From Larix kaempferi (lineage: Eukaryota > Streptophyta > Pinopsida > Pinales > Pinaceae), in assembly GCA_027924585.1 (NCBI GenBank), contig BSBM01000261.1:1225501-1289500 (forward strand): 64,000 nucleotides of DNA, in the 5' to 3' direction. How positions within the stretch are numbered: position 1 is the first letter of the stretch; each line of letters starts with the position of its first letter. Positions 1 through 11,026 of this stretch are shown one piece after another. The notes under the pieces are model-generated. The model was not told where the DNA came from. It searched no databases and saw nothing but the letters and a program-made list of their open reading frames with translations. The translations under genes and the position numbers were made by a program.

Positions 1-2580
1 CACAACTTGGCTCTTCCAAACAACCCTTTAGCTTGTCATTGTAAATACCAAAAAAGGTTGGAGATAGGGGACAACCTTGCTAGACTCCTATATTACTATT
101 ATTTTCTTCTAACCATCCCTCAGAGTTCTTAAACTTTGCAATAAGCTTCTCATACAACCTTATCGCAACAAATTTCAACTCAAAGGGGACTTTTATTAGT
201 TTCCTTCAACTCTAGCTTTTGGAACAAGATCTTATTTTATAAATATTCTGAAGTGACTTGGGAGTTTTGAGTATTTAATATTCATAAGATCCTTTTAAAC
301 TCGGGATTTTACATTAAATTTTAAATAGCTTTATAGGTTTTTTTCTCTCTTAATTAAATGAGATGATTTAAAATTGTTTTATCATATTACTTGAAAAATA
401 ATTTCATTAAAAAATATAAAAACTATTTTAGAAAACATTATTTTTAAGGTTTAAATCCAATTTTAAAAAATCACCTAGTAAAATGGAAAAAGCAATGGAT
501 GTTATAGAAAAAATAAATAAAATAATACATTTATTTCCACATTTTGGTCGAAGTCAGGCATCTATATTTTGTCATATTTTATCTATGACAGTATGTATCA
601 AATTCAAAGTTAAAAAAATATTGTCATCGCTTTATATGTTTTCAAATAAGTTATTTTTATTAAATTATATATGCTTAATATGTGTGTTTTATTTTATTTT
701 TCATTATTTTTTTTTAAATGTTAAAACATACTTTTAAGTCAATTAAATAAGACTTTTTCCACTGACACTTTTCTTAAAAAATAGTTTAATATATATATAT
801 ATATATATATATTAAAGCTTATAACTGTAAAAGGAAAAAGCATATTGTAAACACCCATTGCCAATAAAATTTTAAAAATGACATTCCGCTCAAAATAAGC
901 AAAAGAGTGCAAGCGAAAGCTTACCTCTCAAAGTTTTTGAACTTGGAAATAACCTTCTCATACAATGTTATCAAACCAAATTTCAACTCACAGGGGACTT
1001 TTATCTCTAATAATCTATTCCATATGTTAGCTCTAGGCACTGTGTCAATGTTTCTCTAAAGTCAATGAAGCAACATATAAAATTAGTTTTATTATCGTGA
1101 TGCTCCTTAGCAATGGTCCTAAGAGTAACAGGGTGGTAAAAAAATGGATTATAGCCCCGAAATCCCGTCCGTCCTTTAGCTCTTTTTCCATTCTTTTATA
1201 GCCATATGTTGATTCTCTTTTCTAGAATAATTCCAAATAATTTGGTTAAAAGAGTTCTAATCACAATGGTCCTATAATTAGCTTGTTTCTTTTATCTCCA
1301 CTTTCAAAAATAGGAATAATGAGGCTTTCTATAGGGAAACCCTGCTTAACTGCTAGATTGAAGAGCATGTGGATGCAAGGGATGAGGATAGGCCCACTAA
1401 TTTTTAAGTTTTCTACTTGGTATCCTTCAATGTCCTTGGATTTCCCTTTTACGAGTCACTTAACCCCAAACTCGTCTTCTAAAGAGAAAACTTATTCCTT
1501 TGTAGAAAGGATTTGAATGTTGGTCATGGCATTAGGGGATTCATAAAGCTTTTTAAGGTAGAAATTCTAGTCCCTCAAGGGAGTCATATTTTTTTCATTA
1601 GTTCATTACGACTTAGAATTTGTCTCTGTAATTTCTTAGGATCTACCTTAGAGAGGTGCAAAATATTCTTGTGCTTTCTATTTTCATAACACTTTGTTTC
1701 CATTTAATTAGGGACTTGCACCTAGAGATGTTGTTAGTTTTTAAGGACTCGTTAGAAACATACCTAATGGATTTTCTAGCATGCTTGCATTCTTTATCAT
1801 ACAAAGAGTTGGTCGTTCTATCCTCCTTTTTACATGACATCATGGTAGAGAACTTGTTAATGGAAGTAGAGAGGGTTGTGGTAAAATTATGATAGAGTTC
1901 TTCAATATTGTTTTTAGTTAATAGTATATTTAATTCATGATTTAAATCCCTTAAAATATATATCAATTTTATTTTTATTTAAGATAATTGCTTTTGCTTA
2001 TATTATAATTCTCTCTTGTGGGGCTTGTGTGCTTATCACTTATTAGAATTAGGGTTAAAGGCTTATGGTAAAATTCGAGATCATGGTCATTTAAGATGTC
2101 AAAGTTTACTGCTTGGTTGTAAATGAGGATATTAGATATCACATAATCTACCACACTAAGTTACAAAAACCATGGATACAAGTCATTTGGTTGGATTTCA
2201 GCCACTTCATAAGGCCATTGCAAATTATTAGATCTTGAGAACTACAAAGCTTAATTAGCTCAGTACCAAACAAACTCTCGACCAAATCTTCAAAGTTTAT
2301 TTTATATATGAGCTAGCTAAAACAAGTTCCTCATTTAGCCATGCAAACTTGGGGTTAGAATCATTGCTTAAGATAATAGACTCGTTAGTTGCTATTCTAG
2401 CATTAAATCTCCAAGCAAGATGGCATTGCCTTCATTTCATAGGTTGAAAATATTATGTTCTAAGTCATTGTAAAGACAATTTTTACCTAAATTGTGCTTC
2501 TTATAATAGGTATGATATTTCTTGTGATATGAGGAAATATATTCTTCTTTATGTAACTAATTATGTTTCAGATCATTCTG
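1..2580 (-). mobile_element. Degraded L1-type LINE remnant (LINE-A), endonuclease to reverse transcriptase
   Basis: Translated on the minus strand, the stretch reads in order through a non-LTR retrotransposon polyprotein, with many stops and frame changes. At about 2385-2420 there is an endonuclease DFNAR-like motif. At 1643-1966 lies the basic linker before the RT, with a YDKECKHARKSI-like segment. At about 1300-1420 come GPILIPCIHMLFNLAVKQG and the following SLIIPIFESGD. At about 1040-1070 is an FIDFRE motif (family form DFRKAFD), and at about 60-88 GV*QGCPLSP, the conserved RT motif with one stop. It continues past the left edge of the window. It would encode a target-primed reverse transcriptase, but no frame is open enough to work. 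It is interrupted by an AT-rich insert near 194-926 and ends close to the LTR that starts at 2606. Confidence 0.8.
194..926. repeat. AT-rich dispersed repeat, copy 1, inserted in LINE-A
   Basis: This AT-rich block is similar by eye to the block at about 7150-8062. Shared landmarks are TTTCCTTCAACTCTAGCTTT, the GGTCGAAGTCA segment and the end AAGTGCAAGCGAAAGCTTA. It has no credible gene; a frame at 483-737 is low-complexity. It holds a (TA)n tract at about 788-812. The LINE segment immediately before it (121-193) recurs immediately after it (927-1000), so the insert is bracketed by a diverged duplication of about 73 bp of reverse-transcriptase sequence. The nature of the element is unknown. 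Confidence 0.6.
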
Positions 2581-2605
2581 TATAGATCTTTTGTATAGGG
2601 TCTTT

Positions 2606-2999
2606 TGTTAGGAACCCATGTCAACCCTTCTATTTACTTTGTTAGTATATTGTTGTTGGACGCATATGCTTTATAATTCATCCTGTAGTATTTGTTGATC
2701 CATAGTTTGTCTTATTGTTGTTGGGCGCATATGATTTGTAAGTCGTCCCGTAGTAATTGTTGATCCATAGTTTGTATTGGCCCATGGTTTGTATTGACAC
2801 ATGGTATTGACCCATGGTATTGGTGCCTAGACTTAGTATATAAGTTTGTGTTGAGACCAATGAAGGTACCGTGAAGTTAGTTGTATTGAGTTTGCTCAAA
2901 AGAGGTTTCCCCCTCGAAGTGGCCTGCGATCAATATAAAAGTGATTTTGAGTTTTGTTATTTCGTGTGTTTTCATTAATTAATTATTGCAGGTTCTTCA
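2606..2999 (+). repeat. 5' LTR of the gypsy element
   Basis: It begins TGTTAGGAACCC and ends TTCTTCA just before the primer-binding site. It matches 6618-7020 nearly throughout. Inside it is a tandem duplication of about 65 bp (GTTGTTGGACGCATATG start, GTTGATCCATAGTTTGT end) followed by short CCCATGGT repeats, also present in the other LTR, so the duplication predates insertion. Confidence 0.9.
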
Positions 3000-3002
3000 C
3001 AT

Positions 3003-3014
3003 CTGGTATCAGAG
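3003..3014 (+). other. Primer-binding site, initiator tRNA-Met type
   Basis: TGGTATCAGAGC, three bases after the LTR end, is the standard complement of the 3' end of plant initiator tRNA-Met and primes minus-strand DNA synthesis in LTR retrotransposons. Confidence 0.9.
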
Positions 3015-4076
3015 CACTTTCCTGGGCTCGCTAGGTGAATTTTCTGCCAATTTTTTTTTCTGCATCTGTTGCAGCTTCGGATCTGGGAATAATCCCTATC
3101 CGCTTAACTATGGGAAGTACTTGGGCATAAGCCCTAAAAATCATTGTGAGGAGTACCACAGGAACCCCAAAGTAGATGGCCCATTGAGAGGACCTGCCAG
3201 CGAAAAGGGCAACGACCCCTACTTGATTGACTAGTTCCCACCCGTGAGGTAAACCAAGAGTTGTCGTTTGTGGCAAAGCGGTTATCAGTTTTACCTGAGC
3301 GGTGGAGTGAGGGGTAATGCCCCAATACGCAAGCCGTTAGATAGCATTGGTGGCCGAGTGAATCCCCTGAACCGATAGGAAGCCGAACATACCTGGGGTC
3401 CATATCTATTTTCAGCTGAACTGTTGCCGATCACTTTCGCGCCATTGCAGATCCATATGTTTCCGATCACTTCCGCGTCATTGCAGTTCCATTCTGAAAG
3501 TCGGTTAAGATCCATTCTAAAAGTCTTTTTAGATCCAGCCGTTTTCGATCCATTCTGAGCCGTTCCAGATCCCGCCGTTTTCAATCCATTCCGAAAGCCA
3601 TTTCAGATCCATTCTGAAAAGAGTATAAAATTTTGTTTTTTCTCCATATCTCCCTTGTTTCAACTCTGTTTTCCCTGAAACTACACTGACACCCTTGCAA
3701 TCCCATTATGCATATTTCATTCCTGAGGACCCTATCCCAAATTCCACTTCCCAAAGCCAGAAATCCCACGTTTGTCTATTTTTAGGGTTTGCCATAACTT
3801 CTTCAATTTTCACCCACTCGCCTCCAAATTTTGCCACCGTGTTTATTCCCTATTTCTGCTTCTTTGTACCTCTTTGACAATTTTTTTCATTCTTTCATCC
3901 CGCTTCTAAAATCCCCATTTTTTGCTTCCCTGTCCATCAGAAAGTGTCCACAACCTAGTCAAACCCCAATTACCCCTCTGCGTTTTTCCCAAATCCAAAT
4001 TTCCCTTTACTAAATAAGCTTTTGTTTGTGTTTTTATATCCATTCCCCCCCCCAAAAAAACAAAAAACTCCTAGTT
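3015..4076 (+). other. Long untranslated leader of the gypsy element
   Basis: About 1.06 kb between the primer-binding site and the gag start. It holds several short frames on both strands (for example 2986-3234 and 3291-3584) with no recognisable domain. A degenerate short repeat, TTCCGATCACTT and GATCCATTCTGAAA, recurs at about 3430-3620. Confidence 0.6.
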
Positions 4077-4833
4077 ATGGTTGTCACCCACGCAAGAGCA
4101 AAAACCATGGAGGAAGCACTTGTAGCCATCCAAACCAAACTCCAAGATCTGGATGAAAATTTTTTCAGCCTCCATCTTCAGCATTCAATCATGAACAATA
4201 ACCGACAGCAAGAATCTTCTGCAGCCAATGGGTTCTCTTATTCCAGCAATTTTCGTGGTCCGAAGCTTGAATTTCCTTGCTTCAATGGTACTGATCCAAC
4301 TGGATGGATCTATCGTGTGGAACAGTATTTTAGTCTACATAATACTTTTGATGTCCAAAAAGTTCCACTTGCATCCTTTCATTTGGAACAGAAATCCCTT
4401 CAATGGTACCGTTGGTACATCAAGGCTCATGACGAGCCAAAATGGACAGATTTTTTCCAACTCCTTTTGCAACGATTTGGTCCTAGTGCTTTTGATGACT
4501 TCACTGGAGCATTCACTAAACTTCGTCAAAGTGGCACTGTGAGAGAGTATCAGATAGAATTTGAGAAACTAGCCAATCACACAGAAGGATTGTCTAATGA
4601 ATTCTACAGGAGTTGTTTTATCAGTGGTCTTAAGGATGAAATCCGGTCAGAGGTTAAATAATTTTGTCCCAACACAATGATGGAAGTCCTAGGGTTGGCT
4701 AAGTTGGCATAAGACAAGATTGCAGCCCAACAGCGCTCCAAACCCACTTTTTTTCCCTTTCGAAATATGGGTTCTCAACGACCTCCCATCCCTCCAGCTC
4801 CTCGACCAACTCCTATCAAGTATTTGATGAAAC
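4077..4833 (+). pseudogene. Retrotransposon gag (Retrotrans_gag family), broken
   Basis: Gag forms the virus-like particle and binds element RNA. The start at 4077 (MVVTHARAKTMEEAL) is preferred over the in-frame ATG at 4026 because family gag proteins begin this way. The capsid-like domain follows, with FPCFNGTDPTGWIYRVEQYF, then FHLEQKSLQWYRW and FVLQRF-like and LRQSGTVREYQIEFEKLA segments. The frame stops at 4661 after EIRSEVK, continues in the same frame through one more stop, and reaches a proline-rich tail near 4767-4830. A frame change then leads into the zinc knuckle at 4838. The protein is truncated before its nucleic-acid-binding region. Confidence 0.85.
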
Positions 4834-4837
4834 AGAG

Positions 4838-5965
4838 ATGCAGGCATGCGGAGAAAAAGGGCTTTGTTATAATTGTGATGAGAAATTCACTCGGGGACAT
4901 AGATGTGTTCAACAAAATCTCTATCTCTTGGATATGGATTCTTCGCCTGCCTCTACAATTGGTGAAGAAACTCGAGATACAATGGATGATCAGGTCACCA
5001 TTCAGGAGCTTCCTATTGAACCCCCATCTCAGGATGAACAAACAGAGATATCTCTCCATGCTTTATCCGACATCACCACCCCCCAAACAATGTGGGTCAG
5101 GGGTTACTTCAAGAAGGTTCCTCTTACAATACTCATTGATTCTAGTAGCACTCATAACTTCATTGACCCTCGGATCGCCAAACATGCTGATTGTTTTGTC
5201 CATCCTTGCTCCAACTTTGAAGTCATGGTTGCCAATGGGGGCACCTTACCTTGCAAGCGGAAGTGTCACAATGTGCGTATCTCTCTGGAAGATTATAATC
5301 TGTGCTCTGACATGTTTGCCTTGTCCCTAGGCAAATGTGATGTGGTTTTGGGCATTCAATGGTTACGCACACTTGGCCCCATATTATGGGATTTTGCTGA
5401 ACTTTGGATGCATTTTTCAGTCAATGGGAAACAACACAAATTTAAGGGCTTCCAACAAGGGTCTCTCCGCATCATCAGTTCACATCGTCTGGAAAAGATC
5501 CTTAAGAAGAATTCACATGGTGTCATCGCTCAAGTCCATTCCATTCAGATGCACCCATCAACAGTCTCCCCTACCTCCTTGGATAGATATGTAGGTGTCC
5601 TTGTTGAACCAATGGGCTTGTCGCCTTCAAGAGACCTTTCCGGTAAGAATTTATCTGCATCTACATCTCAGCAGGCAATGATGGCTATTTTGCATGCAGT
5701 ACAGAAGTGGCAGCCATACCTATTAGGGAATTATTTCTGCATCAAGACTGATCTCCCGAGTCTGGAAAATTTCCTGGAACAATGGGTCTCCTCCCCAACA
5801 CACCTGAAATGGGTTATCCAACTCATGGGTTATGCCTATGCGATCACTTACAAGAAGGGTAAGGACAATATGATGGAAGATGCTCCTTCTCCCACATTTG
5901 ATGACCTAGTTTCTCTTACAGCTATTTCTCTGCTTGTTCCAACTTGGTTGCAATCCGTTCAATAG
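4838..5965 (+). pseudogene. Gag zinc knuckle, aspartic protease and RNase H fusion relic
   Basis: This open stretch of 375 codons joins parts that are normally far apart. Residues 10-23 form a zinc knuckle (CYNCDEKFTRGHRC). Residues about 95-205 are the retropepsin-like protease; the active-site motif reads ILIDSSSTHNFID, with D101 present but the usual DSG glycine replaced by serine. From about residue 248 the sequence is already RNase H (LSGKNLSAS, AILHAVQKWQPYLLG, CIKTD at 301-305, KGKDNMMEDA at 340-349). The palm and fingers of reverse transcriptase should lie between; they are absent, and the join keeps the frame open. It probably arose by internal deletion or template switching. It cannot encode a polymerase. 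Confidence 0.85.
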
Positions 5966-6580
5966 GGCTCTCTCTTCTATGAACTCCATGCTTCTTCATT
6001 AGCAGGGCACTGTGGGTTTCTCAAAATGTATGACCGGGAACAATGTAACTTCTTTTGGCAGGGGCTGAAAATGACAATTCAAAATATGGTGCCTGACTGT
6101 GATACTTTCCAGGTCAACAAGGGTGAAACGCCACTCCTTTTGGGACTACTCGAACCCTTGCCCATCCCTACACAGATTTGGACAACTATTTCTATGGATT
6201 TCCTAGAAGCGCTCCAGTGGTACAGTACCACATCTAAAAGGACACCATATGAAGCAGTCTATGGACAAGCACCACCAATTCTTCTTCCATACACCCTCAG
6301 CAGCTCCCCAGTTCAGGAAATTAACTCGGTTCTTCGAAACCGAGATCAGCTTCTTCTCATTCTGCAGGACAATCTTCACATGGAAAGAATTCAACCGAAA
6401 CAACAAGCTGATCAACACTGTTTTGAGCGCACTTTTCACATAGCTGATATGGTTCTTCTTCGTCTACAGCCTTCCAAGCAACCCTCCCTGAAACTCACAA
6501 GGCGTCATGGCCCAGAATGCAACCCGAGGATGCTACAGGGGAACCACTCCCTTAGATTCTGCATCAATTTCCACATCTAA
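5966..6580 (+). pseudogene. Integrase fragments: zinc finger and C-terminal end, catalytic core deleted
   Basis: From 5966 to about 6210 the translation matches the integrase N-terminal HHCC finger (ELHASSLAGHCGFLKMYDR, then FFWQGLKMTIQNMVPDCDTF) and its linker ending WTTISMDFLEAL. The next residues are already the C-terminal part (TPYEAVYGQAPPILLPYTL, RDQLLLILQDNL, DMVLLRLQPSKQPSLKL). The DDE catalytic core that should separate them is missing. The frame opens at 6026 and closes at 6580, shortly before the polypurine tract. Function is lost. Confidence 0.85.
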
Positions 6581-6605
6581 AGCTTTGAGGACAAAGCTTT
6601 TTCTA

Positions 6606-6617
6606 AGGGAGAGGGGA
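6606..6617 (+). other. Polypurine tract of the gypsy element
   Basis: AGGGAGAGGGGA sits directly before the 3' LTR. Such purine runs resist RNase H and prime plus-strand synthesis. Confidence 0.85.
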
Positions 6618-7020
6618 TGTTAGGAACCCATGTCAACCCTTCTATTTACTTTGTTAGTATATTGTTGTTGGACGCATATGCTTTGTAAGTCGTCCCATAG
6701 TATTTGTTGATCCATAGTTTGTCTTATTGTTGTTGGATGCATATGCTTTGTAAGTTGTCCCATAGTAATTGTTGATCCATAGTTTGTATTGGCCCATGGT
6801 TTGTATTGGCACATGGTATTGACCCATGGTATTGGTGCCTAGACTTAGTATATAAGTTTGTGTTGAGACCAATGAAGGTACCGTGAAGTTATTTGTATTG
6901 AGCTTGCTCAAAAGAGGTTGCCCCCTCGAAATGGCATGCGATCAGTATAAAAGTGATTTTGAGTTCTGTTATTTCTGTTGTTTCGTGTGTTTTCATTAAT
7001 TAATTATTGTAGATTCTTCA
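6618..7020 (+). repeat. 3' LTR of the gypsy element
   Basis: It starts TGTTAGGAACCC and ends ATTCTTCA. It carries the same internal 65-bp duplication as the 5' LTR, with scattered substitutions and one short insertion (ATTTCTGTTG near 6970). The divergence visible by eye argues against very recent insertion. Confidence 0.9.
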
Positions 7021-7149
7021 TATATTTTATTCCACACCAACTACAAGACAAATCTTATATATTAAGGACCTTAGAGTGTCACAAATTACTATTTTGTATT
7101 ATCTTTTTAAGCTCTATCCTTTAATATCTTCTTTTTATATCCAAAATTA

Positions 7150-8062
7150 TTGACCAGTTTCCTTTCACTTTAGCTTTTGAAATAAAATTTCATTTTATAA
7201 ATATTTCTAAGTATTCAATATTCCTAATCCTTTCAAACTTAGGATTTTACTTTGAATTTTAAATGGGTTTATAGGTCTTTTTCTATTTTAATTAAATGGG
7301 ATGATTTAGAATTATTTTATTATATTTTATATTTTATTTATTTTTATTTGAAAATAATTTCATCATAAAAATATATAAATCTATTATGAAATATTATTTT
7401 TAAAGTTTCGTTAATATTTTAAAATTACCCAATAAAATTGAAAAGCAAATAAAATAAAACAATACATTTGTTTTCAAATTTTGGTCGAAGTCACGGACCG
7501 AAATTTTATCTATGACAATATGATATAATTTATATCAAATTTGAAAGTTAAATAAGTTGTTTTTATTAAATTATATGTGTTTAATGATTTTTTCATTATC
7601 TAAAAAAAAATTAAATGTTAAAATATATTTTAAGTCAATTAAATACGATTTTTTTCATTAATATTTTGTTAAAATACAATTAAATTAGATTAATTTTAAT
7701 TAAATATTATATTATAAATATTTAAATAATATTATTTTATTAATATTTTGGAAATAGGTTTATGTTTTTATTTGTTATTAGTAAGAATCACATTAATAAT
7801 ATTAAAGTATTAGGATGTCTATTTTGGTTGTAGTTTGGGTGGTTGGGAGGAATGATTGTTATTCTCTCCACCCAAGTTCAATTCTTGTAAGTGGCATGTT
7901 ATTCTTATTGAGCTCTTATTGTAATTATTGTATTTTTGGCCATACCTTGATTATTTACATGGATCCGCCCAAAAATAAAGCAAAAAAGTGCAAGTGAAAG
8001 CTTATTCATATATTGCCCAAAAATAAGCAAAAAAGTGCAAGCGAAAGCTTATTCATATATTG
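7150..8062. repeat. AT-rich dispersed repeat, copy 2, with a 47-bp tandem duplication at its end
   Basis: It is homologous to the block at 194-926 (CAGTTTCC start, GGTCGAAGTCA in the middle, GTGCAAGCGAAAGCTTA end). Near its right end a unit of about 47 bp that begins GCCCAAAAATAA and ends GCTTATTCATATATT is present twice, at about 7967-8014 and 8015-8061. No gene is supported; the frame at 7815-7997 has no recognisable content. The stretch 7021-7149 before it holds nothing recognisable. Confidence 0.55.
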
Positions 8063-9479
8063 TTTGTTTGTAATTCAGCTCACTTTTCACAAATTATTTG
8101 AGGCGAAGGTAATAATGATAATGCTCCTATGAGCTCCATTCATCCTTCATGCCAAAACAACAATAAACGACAGCTCTTAGCATATGTGATCGCTCCTAAT
8201 TCATACACAAAACAAATATATTTGTCTAGCCACCGATGAATGGAAAAGACTAAAGAATTACCAGGAGAAACATATATATACCATGAGTCCCTTGCAGAAA
8301 TTCCCGAGGGGAATCGGGCAAGGTTTACATATAAAACTAAAATTGAGATCTCTGTCAGGTGGGGAATAAAGCGTGCAACAACATGCATGGAAACAAAATT
8401 GGTGGTACGAGACCAAATTAAATAATGTGGAGCTCATGTTATCATCTCGAATATAGGTTCAACAAGTATTTTAGTTCAATCAGAGGACCTAACTTGTAAA
8501 GAAGTAGATCGTTGTTGTTGCAGGGTGCAGAAGCAATTTCAAGATGCAGGCATCGCCATCAGAGGAGCTTCTTTCCCAAGGGCTAAGCTCTTTCCCAATG
8601 CCACTCTACTCCACACAATCATTCATGCAACCCACTGGTGCAGTAACCACCCTCCACAACTGTCCCAATCCTCAATTCTCCTTCCCCATCAACCTGCACA
8701 ATGCTAGGAACAAGCTCCCTTCTTGATTTAGCAGTCCCTCGGGCATCCTACAGTTCCTTTTTAGTGCTCCAACACAGGCTGCATAGGAAGTCTCCAAATT
8801 GGGACTTCAAGGCACGAACTGCAAGCCAAGATTCTCTCATTCACTAGTCTCCTTGGGCTAATGGCATGGACAATTCCAATTCAACATTGGCACCTCGAGT
8901 TCTCTATCACAGGTACCAAACTATGGTCGTTCAAAGGTAATGGAAAATAAGTGGAATGGAATTCGAATGGTGGCAGAATAATGAGGAATGGAACCCCCCT
9001 CTAGCTTGAAAACTCCCTTTTATAGTCATACTTTAGATTGCCATGTGGCCCCTCCACATGGAACCACTTTTCCCTCCTAATCTCATCTTAGGATAATTAA
9101 ACCTAATCAATAATGGATCTTAATCATGGTTTAATGACTTGGTTAAATGGCTAAGGCTAAGGATATAAATTGAATCCCTTTATCACTTTCCCACTTGTGG
9201 ATTCATCACCCCCCATCTCTTGTTCATCTTTCTTCCTATGTAGTCATTTAGAGATTTTTATATTAATATAAAAAATATACACATTTACATAGTCTTGGTC
9301 ATCCTAACCATTTGTCTCCTACTTTTAGCATGTTACATCAATATTTACAAATTTACATTGTGGGGTCAAATTGGGGTATTATAGTCTCAATCTTAATTTC
9401 TAATAAAGAATACAATCGAGACTCATTTTCCAAATATAGTGCACTTGTAGCTTCATCCAAGGAAGAGCCTAGCAAATTC
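8063..9479. other. Unassigned stretch with a coding-like relic and a minus-strand TATA-like site
   Basis: No intact gene. From about 8544 to 9000 one plus-strand frame, interrupted by several stops, has coding-like composition (SSPSGILQFLFSAPTQAA and similar) but matches nothing I recognise. On the minus strand, CTATAAAAGG at about 9015-9025 resembles a TATA box and could belong to a degraded LTR or promoter reading leftwards. AT-rich sequence follows to 9479. Confidence 0.3.
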
Positions 9480-10095
9480 TAATATCTTTTTTCACCATTA
9501 TTGAGTACATCTACTCAATGAAAACAAATGCCAAATCCCCTTAGTTCTTCCAAGCATATCAACGAATGAGACATCCTCAAGGAATCTCAACATATTTTCA
9601 TTGCTTAAGCCTTAGATATGTAAAGTTGCTATCAGATGCTGCAAAGATTAATTGACCCCCCTTCTTGTGATTTGTACACTTAGGGAATATTTTTTGGTTA
9701 AAAAACATAGTATAGTTATATTAGAAATCCAAAAGGATTCAGAGTTTACAAAGTTAAATTTTGGACACACCTAAGATTGTCTTCCATTTTTGTGATGTAG
9801 CCTTAATAACCTTGAAAGATCCTAGAAAATGTTAATATATGTTTCTCACCATTACTGAGTACATATTCCTAGTGAAAACAAATGCCAAATCCCCCTAGTT
9901 CTTCTAGGTAGATCAACTAATGAGTAATCCTCAAGGAATCTCAACATATTTTTTATTACTTAAGCCTTAGATATTTAAAGCTTCTATCAAATGTTGCAAA
10001 GAGTAATTGATCCTCCTTCTTGTGATTGGTACCCTCAAGGACGTTTTTTGGTTAAAAAATATAGTATACTTATTTTAGAAATCCAAAAGGCTACA
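9480..10095. repeat. Imperfect tandem duplication, period about 354 bp
   Basis: Two diverged copies (about 9480-9740 and 9834-10095) share TCACCATTA.TGAGTACAT, AAAACAAATGCCAAATCCCC, CCTCAAGGAATCTCAACAT and TTTTTTGGTTAAAAAA. The landmark GGAATCTCAACAT occurs at 9581 and 9935. No coding frame is supported. The following 10096-10480 shows nothing recognisable. Confidence 0.7.
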
Positions 10096-10480
10096 CCATT
10101 AGTATTGCCATCATTATTTTTAGTCTTAACTGTGAGTATTTTGTTGTCCATGTATTTTTAAAGGATATCTTAAATCATTTTGCTTTCGTGTTGGTGGTAT
10201 CTTTGTACTAAGCATGTCAAATAAGGTTTACATCTTTGAAACTTTTCATGGTTTCCTTTGACTTTTTGCATCATATTTGAAACATTCAGAGGATTTATCC
10301 AAGGACCAGGCCAACAATAATGTGCTACCTTTTTTTTATTTTCATGTCCTTTGTTGATGAACTTTTGTTATTGCAAAAGAGCTTTACTAGATTTTTTTGT
10401 TTGCCATTGTAATATTTGGAAAAGTCATCATGTCAATGTCTTATATCACTGATGCATAATTATATAGTATATTTTATTTA

Positions 10481-10552
10481 AGGGTGTTATCTCAATGGAG
10501 AGCACGAGAGCACATATCTTACAGGAAGGAGATTGGTGGTTCGATTTCTTTG
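10481..10552 (+). repeat. tRNA-like head of a SINE or a tRNA pseudogene
   Basis: Internal RNA polymerase III promoter elements are visible: an A box TATCTCAATGG at 10488-10498 and a B box GGTTCGATTTC at 10538-10548, about 40 bp apart. The expected 3' acceptor strand pairing with GGGTGTT is absent, so this is not a functional tRNA. A tRNA-derived SINE head is the best explanation; its tail cannot be delimited because the CACTA-like region follows. Confidence 0.5.
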
Positions 10553-10574
10553 TTCCTTATCTACAGGAATCAGT

Positions 10575-11026
10575 GAATAAAAGTGACTAAATATACTACC
10601 GGTTGATGGCAATTAATGATTAAAATGAATAAATATACTACTTGTTGATGACAATCAATGACTACAACTACTAAATAAGTGACCAGATAACAATAATCAA
10701 TGACTAAGAAAACTACTAAATATAGTACCAGTTGACAACAATTAATGATTAAATGACTAAATATACTACTTGTTGACAGTAATGAATGATTACAATTACT
10801 AACTAAATGATGAGATAAAAACACTCAATGACTAAAAAAACTACTAAATATACTACCAAGTTGACCAATCAAAACAAGCAATAAATGACTAATTTTTTTA
10901 GTAATAAATTTGGTATGTTATAAGTGATTGGAAATAAACTACTATTAGTCATGCAACTAAACTTAGTCATTTATATGCAAATTTTAGTAGTTTTTTTAGT
11001 CGTATATTTTTCTTTTTCTACTAGTG
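10575..11026. mobile_element. CACTA-like (En/Spm) transposon end with subterminal repeats
   Basis: The block ends CTTTTTCTACTAGTG at 11026. Its reverse complement, CACTAGTAGAAAAAG, has the form of a CACTA terminal inverted repeat. The preceding 450 bp are packed with GACTAA and TTAGTC words in both orientations and contain a diverged tandem repeat of about 140 bp (GACTAAATATACTAC motifs), as expected of CACTA subterminal regions that bind transposase. No left terminus or transposase is seen, so only one end or a deleted copy is present. LINE-B sequence starts immediately after it. Confidence 0.5.

Larger units (their letters stand above)
2606..7020 (+). mobile_element. Ty3/gypsy LTR retrotransposon, internally deleted
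   Basis: Two similar LTRs of about 394 and 403 bp flank an internal region with a tRNA-iMet primer-binding site, a gag relic, a protease and RNase H relic, integrase fragments and a polypurine tract. The order protease, RNase H, integrase is that of Ty3/gypsy. The reverse-transcriptase polymerase core is missing between protease and RNase H, and the DDE core of integrase is missing between its zinc finger and C-terminal part. At 4.4 kb the element is thus a deletion derivative that could move only with help. No convincing 5-bp target duplication is visible (TCTTT on the left; TATAT or TTTTA on the right, depending on the exact end). Confidence 0.9.

Noticed and set aside
483-737. 84-codon frame in the AT-rich repeat
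   Set aside because: Low-complexity F/Y/I-rich translation, absent from the second copy of the repeat.
2986-3769. Several overlapping frames after the gypsy primer-binding site
   Set aside because: They lie in the retroelement leader, overlap on both strands and show no domain.
10481-10552. Functional tRNA gene
   Set aside because: A and B boxes are present but the acceptor stem does not close and the B-box flank is degenerate.
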